From Baylisascaris procyonis (Eukaryota; Nematoda; Chromadorea; Rhabditida; Ascarididae): a stretch of 64,000 bases of DNA. Positions 50,568-64,000 of this stretch are shown piece by piece. The notes beneath the pieces are model-generated. The model was not told the DNA's origin. It was given only the letters and a program-made list of their open reading frames with translations, and ran no database searches. Position 1 is the first letter of the stretch. Each line of letters starts with the position of its first letter. The stretch is taken from contig JAZARR010000250.1 in assembly GCA_037389465.1 (NCBI GenBank), forward strand, positions 3,271,001 through 3,335,000, in the 5' to 3' direction. The translations under genes and the position numbers were made by a program.

Positions 50568-52764
50568 GTTGCTATTTTTGGATTATTTTTAGTGAACAAT
50601 AATGCAATTAAATTGCTTTATAGAAAATTTTTTAACGTATCATTTTGGTGATTGTTTTTTGACGACATTTAATTGCAAAGTTCAATTTAAAATTGGAATA
50701 TGAAGAAGTTTTTGAATAGGTTTGTTAATAACCCTAACATCGAACGGTTGGCTTTCGTCATATAATTGTGATGATTCAATCCATTATCGTTCTCGACCAA
50801 CGGTTAATTGAGAACAATGAGGGATATATAATTGGTTATTGTGATGCTCATTGGATCGATAAAAAGATTATAGTAGCATTCGCTTGAAAAATTAGTGTTG
50901 CATCGGAAATTTTACGGCAAAAAAAGGCGAATTTTTGCGATCGGTTATTATTCCTTAATGATGAGTGTAGTTCGATTTTGCTTCTCACAATTAGTGATTA
51001 ATGAAGCGTTAATAATTTAGTACTAATAAAATTTGCAAAAATATTTTTTTTTCTTTTTTTTGCATACTTTCGATTCAATACGCATTTGTTTGCCATTGAA
51101 AATTTCGATTTCAACTCAGGTTATTATTTAATATATGTAATTTTTTTTCGCATCGTTATGATGAGTTATAGTGGTCTAATTAATGTTTTTTTTTATTGCG
51201 CACATTTATATTCTTTTTATGAATTTATTTTTTTTATTCATCGTATAAATTCCATTTCTTTACTTATTAATTATTATCGATGCTTTTGAATATCTCAATT
51301 TTACCTCTCGTTCATAAATTTTATATAGTTGATGCTTTTTTTTTTTAATTAGAGATTTAATAAGGGCAAGCAGGAAGGAGTATTTGTATATAATATGAAG
51401 AGGTGTAGTGATCAGTGAAATTTTTGATATATTTTATCATCTTATCATTCGATGAATTTAACTAAGAATTTCGCGTTTTCTTTAGTACAAATTCGATGGG
51501 TTTTTTATCAGTAATCATTTTCTGCATCATTGCACTAAACAAAAATTGGCGTGCTTTCCTGCAGTTATTTTTTATTTTAAAGAATATTGTTGCTGAGAAT
51601 AGAATTTAATTATGTCTATCATTCTCTTTTTCAAAGTTTTCTCTTCGCATTGCTTGATTTTAGTGCTTTTATTTTTCATCTTTATCAATTTTGATTTTCG
51701 ATTTTATTTTTAAGTTTTGATTTTCTATTTTATGTTCTTAAGCTAGATGAGTGCACTACTTAAATGGAAAATTAAGATGAATAAACAGGTCAATCTTTTT
51801 AATGGATTCTAAGATGCGAGGAGAAATGAAAAGATATCTGAATAGCCAAGATCGGATTTATAGCAAAGGCTATAAAATGAAATAATTTAATATTGTTTAA
51901 ATGATACCGTAAGTTGTTTCGATCATTGATTTTCGATTATTGATCGATAGAAATGAATTTGCAGTCGAAATTTGTTTTTTTTTTATATAGTTAATAATAA
52001 TTTAATTGAAAAAAATTTTTACAACTTCGATAGAAATAATCATCTCATTTCAATATTAATTGCTGCTATCATTATGTATAATATATTCGTCACGTATATT
52101 CTTTTTCTTTTTTTTTTAATCAATGATATTAATGTTGAAATATGATGTTTGATTATTGATATATAATGATGCATAAATATCTCTTTTAAGATATTTTTCG
52201 TCTTTTGAAGAAAAGGTTTTATATTCCATTCAGTTTTTATCGTTTTTTTTTAATAGTATTGCTGCAAAGTTTGAGAAGGCAATGATTCATATGGGATTCA
52301 GTTTGTGAGGTTTTTTTTTTGATAACATCTCTTATTCCATCTCAATGCACAAATTCGGCGCTGTCTTATTTTGATATGCGAAAAGTGAAGTGAATTTAGA
52401 TATTTTGAAATTTAATTGTGGAATATATTTTTACTACAATTTTTGCAGTTTTGATATTTGCATATCTTTAGGGTATTAGTAAAAAAAAACGAGATTTGCA
52501 ATAACTTAATTCAAATATATTTTTATTCTTACGCTTTTGACGATAGATTTAAACACTTAAGACTTGTGAACGATTAGAAATCTTTTTAAAGTTGTTATGT
52601 TGTTTACGTCGCTAAAAATTGTAAACTTTCCTTCGAGGAATCCACGAAGTTTGTTTTGATGTTGAGCCCTTATTGGATATAATTTATGCAGAAACCTCTC
52701 ATTGGAAGGATATAATTTAATAATTGTGAGGTTGAAATAATTTTTATTATTGTTAAGTTTTTAG
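50568..52764. other. intergenic A/T-rich sequence
   Basis: Very A/T-rich with many T runs. I see no exon between the jhdm-1 poly(A) signal and the acceptor at 52,761-52,764. Confidence 0.5.
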
Positions 52765-52800
52765 AAGAAATCTGGAGAGGCAGTGGTTTTTGAGTTTCAC

Positions 52801-59069
<6,269 letters not shown>

Positions 59070-59929
59070 AAAATAGGTTTGCATTGTTTTTTATTAGTTA
59101 CTCTATGAAGAATATTCTATAATTGCTACATGAAATACCTCCTTACAAATCGTTTATGTAATATCAATAATCATGCACCAAGTTTTTACACTTTTTTTCC
59201 ATAAATAGAAAACTTACATCTAACTTATTGCTCTTAACAAATGCTGATAACAGTTGATAAGTTTTGAAATTTCACTTTTATTGGATTGGAATTGATCGTA
59301 ATTGAGTTTAGCATATGCGAAACTGGAATTGATTGTAATTAACTAATCAATGTCTTGGTTTGATTGCTATAATTGAGCGACTATCATGTATATTTAGACT
59401 ACTAATGTTGATATGAATCATATTCTTGCTTTTTGATGTTTGTAGCCGTTTGCAACATTCACCAACTCAAATAATTCAAAAATAGCGATGAGTGAATTAA
59501 ACGTTTTGAAGGAATTAGACTCCGAGTATCAATGCCATTCTAATCGATTTTCGCAGTTCATTTGCATAAAAAGCTGCAAAGAGGTATTAATTAATGGTGA
59601 TGGGAAGCATGTCTGCAGAGATTTAGATTGTGGAAAGTCTTTCAGTTAAATATTACTGCTATTATGCAAATACATTATAAATGTAGGGGATGAAAAGGAA
59701 AGAAAGCAGTTATCCGTTCGCGTTTAATAAAATGATAGTTATTTTGATGGTTAGAATTTGTTGTTGTAAATGTTGTTGGAACGTCAGGATGGATAGCGAT
59801 GGGCTAAATTAGAATCTCTAACTAGTAGCTGATTGTTGAATATTCTTTCGATCTCTGAGCTACTTTAAGCATTAAAAATATTTAAATTTCCATTTTTAAA
59901 GTTTGGATTCTACTTGATTCGAAGAAACG

Positions 59930-59946
59930 TTTCAATTCCAGACGAT
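59930..59946 (+). promoter_or_regulatory. probable trans-splice acceptor of algn-1
   Basis: TTTCAATTCCAG ends at 59,941 and the ATG follows after five bases (ACGAT) at 59,947. This spacing is typical of a spliced-leader acceptor. An upstream coding exon spliced here is the alternative, and would be needed for an N-terminal membrane anchor. Confidence 0.5.
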
Positions 59947-62900
59947 ATGGTGATTCGTGGTAAAAACGCTACGTTAGTGGTATTGGGCGATATAGGTCGA
60001 AGTCCACGAATGTGTTATCATGCGAAATCTCTTGCTGATAAAAACTATCATGTACATATCGTTGGTTATGCGGATACGATCCCACATCCAATAATCAGTC
60101 AACATCCCAATATAAGGTTTGTTTTAATATTATTTTGTTTCGTTTTTTTTTCAGTTTTTTTATGTTTTTATTTATGCAAAATAGTACTGAGTGAGGTTGT
60201 AGCTGAGAATTGTACAACCTAAAAAGGCTGTTCTTCCATCTTATAAATTTCTTATCAGATTGCATGAAAATAGAAATGGTGCCGAAAATCAACCACTTTT
60301 AAAAGTAAAAATCGATATTCCACGATGAAAGATCAGGAAATTAGTGATCGGTTGAAAAATCACTCTATGTAACATTAGAAACTCAGTTATATAATCACTC
60401 AATCAATAACTGAAAATTGAAAACTTGAGAAATTTGTGAAATAAAAAAATCTGACCAAGAAAATATTGCAAGCTGAAAGTTGAGATGTCTAATGCACTTT
60501 CACTTACTCATTCAGATGGGAATGACATAAAAGAGATTCATTTCCAATCATGCATATTAGTAAGGACTCAAAATGTTATCGCTAACATAAACCTGAGACT
60601 ATTTGATAAAGTATTATATACTATTGCTTTATGTGAATATGAGTAATAACATTGTTGTTTCGCAGACGCATCGATAGATGTAGTAGTATATTAGTTTTTT
60701 GGTTATGATCATGTAATGCGTCGAGTACAGATGGAATAATAATTTATGCTGACGTTTCGGCTCTTTCAACCATGATCATAGCACACCAAGCTCAAACTTG
60801 GGTAATTAAACCTGAGCTTGGTATGCTATGATTATGGCTGGAAGAGCTGAAACGTCAGCATAAATTATTGTTCCACCTCTTCTCGACGCATTACATGTAA
60901 TAACCAAGGAAAACTGTTATACTACTGCTTTATGCAAAATTAAAATCAACGAATTGCAGAATAATTGCATTGCGTCCTCCACCCGCATCTTTGAACAGTA
61001 TTCGACCGGCGATCGGATTGATTTTGAAATTCTTTTGGACACTTTCGACACTTTTATTCGCACTCTTCTTTAGAATCGACTGGCCACTTCTTATCATAAT
61101 GCAGAATCCTCCTGGTGTTCCATGCATGTTTGCTTGTTGGCTTGTAAGTTTTCTTATATGCTTTCATCGTCTCGTTATTGAATATTGAAGAGTAGAATAT
61201 ACCCTTTACGACAGAGGAGGAATCCTGGCAGATTTGTTTACATTTTTAGAATAGAACAGTTTATTGAAAATTTGTATTTCACTGAGATTAGCCAACCGTT
61301 GACGTTTAACAGTGGGATGGTAGATAATCAGCAGCCATTTAATGTACAACTAGTCCTAGAAGGTTCCATCGTATTATAATTTCGGAACTCATCGAGTCAG
61401 TTGATTTCGTCGTAACGGAAATTTTCTAAAGGAAGGAAGGGAGAGTGGGTTGTGACTCAATGAATAGTGCCTTATTCGACGACAGCATTTTTACTATTTA
61501 CATTGAGATAGAACAGTAGTTTCCTCTCCGTAAATCACAATCACAAATTGCATCAATGCTCAGCATATGCATAACTTAGCGGTTTCTGCTTAAATATGGA
61601 TATTCAAATATTTCTGATATTTTCTTTTTGGTTTTTAATAGGCAAATGGGAAGATTTTGCGGTTTTCTTCGAGTCGGTATTGACATTGCCGAATGCAGTA
61701 ATATTTATAGCCCAATAATAATATTGTATTCAGATTTCCTTGCTAAAAGAACGAGTGATTAATATTGGCATGCAGTTCACTGAAAAGCTATGCTCATCTC
61801 CATCAGTTGCGGCTCCTAAATGGTTTTTTCGATTTGAGGCGGTCCGATTATTGATGTAGTGGAGATAACGATCTGATCCTTCCTTCGATATTGAAGCTAA
61901 ATTCGGTGGATATTATGTATTATTATAAGAGCAGATTAGTGACATTTTATTGCTACGATTCCTTGTGAGAGGTCAAGGGTCATTAGCCGTTGGGAATTTA
62001 TTTATTGCAGGCGGCACGGATTCGTCGAGCACAATTCGTCATTGATTGGCATAATTATACATATTCGATTCTTCGAGAGAAATATGCATTGGAAGGACTT
62101 CGTACAAATCGAGTAGCCACTGCAACTGTTGTAACAACACCTGATGAGCCTAGTGCAGGTATATTTCCTCAAAAGTAACGTTTCATTGATGGAGGTTCCG
62201 ATTTTTATTCCTTTTTGTGATTCGTTTGTACAAAATATCTTTAAAAGTATTAAAATTGGAAAAGCAGATGACATTACAATACAGTTTATTTGATATAGAA
62301 GGTGGAAAAGGGATAAGAGCTACACTTGACAGATCAGCATTTATTAATATCTCGTTCGCCGTGAGTCGAGTTTTTGAGAAACTGTTCTAGTTTCTTTGCA
62401 GTAATGAATAATGAAAAAAAATAATGAAATGTAATGAAAAAACATAATGAAAAAATTCATGGTAATGAGAAAATAAAAAAATCATTCTTAACTGAGAAAT
62501 TTGGCGCTGTTTGGAAGTGAAAAAAATAAACGAGAAGAGCAAGAATGGGCGCGCATCTTTCTTTCAATGGATAATCCATTGGCATAGACGATTTGCAAGT
62601 GTTTTATTCTTTTGGTAAGAGCCTCTTGTATCGTAAATGATGATTCACAGGTCAAATGACATGCTCGGATTAGGTTCTGCATCTTCTATTGCCCAACTTT
62701 GTTTGGGATGAAGCCACAAAAATTTACTTTTATTATAAAAGTTTATCGATGTTTTTTACTCGAAGAGAGGAGCAAGGGAAAGAATTTATTGAATGTTTGC
62801 AGCATTTTTCATTAATCATACGGATGATGAGTTCATAATGAGGGTTCATGGATGGTTATGCATGGGAATTAGTTTGTTGTTGAAAACTTACACCTTTATT

Positions 62901-64000
62901 AATTATCCTAGAAGTGTGGACGTTACAGGAGTGACGGGCATGAATGTGGGCAGCGGTGATGTACGTTCACGGCGAATGACTAAAGGTGAGCGAGCTGTGC
63001 AAGTGGCAAATGCGACAGCCAACAAAAAGAAACGCAATGTGGAGAAAAAGAAGAAAATTTCCATGTTGCAGAGGTAACGAATAGTCGATCATATTCCTAC
63101 ACTTTACTACACTTCAAGATGAATTGTTCAGAATATCTGATGTTTTATGGTACTAATATCTGCATATTTCATTCTTGATGAATTGATGTTTTATTTTATC
63201 TTCGCTACAATGAAATTGCGTTATTAATTAGCAGATAATGGGCGTTAAGCGTTCACATCGATGATGCAATGGAATGCAACTAGTAGACAACTCGTTTAGT
63301 ATAAGTAATAAGTTAAACGGTTTCAGGTAGTAAATCTATCGTCGATAGATCCTATTTCGTTATTTGTATTGTAAGTTGCCACCAGATTACGGTTATCAGA
63401 TTACTTATGCAGCCAGCCTGAAAATTAACATTTAGCACATTTCATATCGGATTCAACCGTTGTTTCTTCGGTGGTTATCGGTATATGTTATCAGCTTCAT
63501 ACGTAGGAAGGGATGTGAGGGTTTCCTATCCCACTCTGTTTTAGGGTATAGCTTAGTTAAAGTTTCGCAGAGGTGGCATATTCGAATGACTTACCTTGTT
63601 TGCCGTTATTATACTTACTTCATTCATCTGTCCTTGCAAACTCTTTTTAATGTTCATCCTTGAGCAAGGAAAAAATGCCTTTCTTGGCAGGTGTTTTATT
63701 AACAAAAAACGGGAAGGGGCAGTTAAAAATGTGCCTTTCTTCAGATGACCATTACTCAGGTGCAATTTGTCTTCTAGGTTCGTCGAGCAAACATATTACT
63801 GGGAAGGCTACTTTGGTCGGCATGCAGATTTGAATATTTGTGTAACTCATGCAATGCGTGAAGATATGCGTGATGCATGGGGTGTGCATTCGGCAACACT
63901 TTACGACAGACCGCCATCGTGGAACTTCAAAAAACTCAACGACGAAGAAAGGCATACGCTGTTTTTGAAATTGGCTCAACTTGGAGGCGACTTTAAAGCT
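59947..64000 (+). CDS. algn-1: ALG1 beta-1,4-mannosyltransferase (GT33), 3' end beyond window
   Basis: Chitobiosyldiphosphodolichol beta-mannosyltransferase: it adds the first mannose from GDP-mannose to GlcNAc2-PP-dolichol on the cytosolic ER face, starting the mannose part of the N-glycan precursor. Exons: 59947-60116, 60960-61143, 62011-62158, 62929-63073, 63778-64000 (open at the edge); all phases agree. Family landmarks are VVLGDIGRSPRMCYHA near the start, a hydrophobic segment (IGLILKFFWTLSTLLFALFF), IIMQNPPGVPCMFACW, FVIDWHNYTYS, GYFGRHADLNICVTHAMRED and TLYDRPPSW. Between DWHNYTYS and GYFGRH about 60 extra residues, strongly basic (NKKKRNVEKKKK), are inserted compared with human ALG1; the exon 4 acceptor (CGTTACAG) is chosen by phase. 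No N-terminal membrane anchor is seen from this start. Confidence 0.92.
60699..60907. mobile_element. fold-back / MITE-like inverted-repeat element in algn-1 intron 1
   Basis: Two long imperfect inverted arms, about 60,699-60,798 and 60,811-60,907, separated by about a dozen bases. They share TTGGTTAT at the outer end, CATGTAATGCGTCGAG, AATAATTTATGCTGACGTTT and CATACCAAGCTCA-type inner ends. The 209-bp size, arm length and lack of coding suit a miniature inverted-repeat element. No clear target duplication was read. In RNA it would form a long hairpin. Confidence 0.8.

Overview
This window is eukaryotic and almost certainly nematode. It is A/T-rich, and genes are split into many short exons with GT..AG introns. 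Several first coding exons begin a few bases after a T-rich CAG, the usual layout of a spliced-leader acceptor. The two large genes look like orthologues of C. elegans jhdm-1 and algn-1, which I recall as neighbours there (T26A5.5 and T26A5.4). A seven-transmembrane receptor of the nematode Srx type lies at the left. I cannot name the species; a parasitic lineage is possible but unproven.

Layout. 1-3.6 kb: no convincing gene. 3.6-8.0 kb, minus strand: an Srx-like chemoreceptor gene, incomplete at both ends. 8-27 kb: mostly gene-poor, with an orphan exon (11.3 kb), a small membrane-protein gene (17.4-18.0 kb), a possible secreted protein (21.8-22.4 kb), a CA-rich repeat, and faint retroelement gag relics (about 14.5 and 24-26 kb). 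27.5-50.5 kb, plus strand: a gene of about 30 exons for a KDM2/JHDM1-type JmjC histone lysine demethylase (about 1,400 residues). The JmjC catalytic residues are intact and the tail is long and Pro/Ser-rich. 52.8-59.1 kb, plus strand: a three-exon gene for a 66-residue protein I do not recognise. 59.9 kb to the end, plus strand: ALG1, the first mannosyltransferase of lipid-linked oligosaccharide synthesis, cut by the window end.

Mobile DNA. Two LTR retroelements lie antisense in introns. A Ty3/gypsy remnant (27,732-30,391) sits in jhdm-1 intron 1. A young BEL/Pao element (55,803-57,853) sits in intron 2 of the small gene, with near-identical 263-bp LTRs and a perfect 5-bp target duplication. 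Both have lost internal coding but keep their ends. A 209-bp fold-back element lies in algn-1 intron 1. A series of seven unrelated GC-rich hairpins spaced about 22-35 bases apart lies in a jhdm-1 intron (43,218-43,406) and is the least explained structure here.

The genes do not form one pathway: jhdm-1 acts on chromatin in the nucleus, ALG1 acts at the cytosolic face of the ER, and the receptor acts at the sensory-neuron surface. Exon borders were read by eye from splice consensus, phase continuity and family similarity. No alignment or RNA evidence was available.
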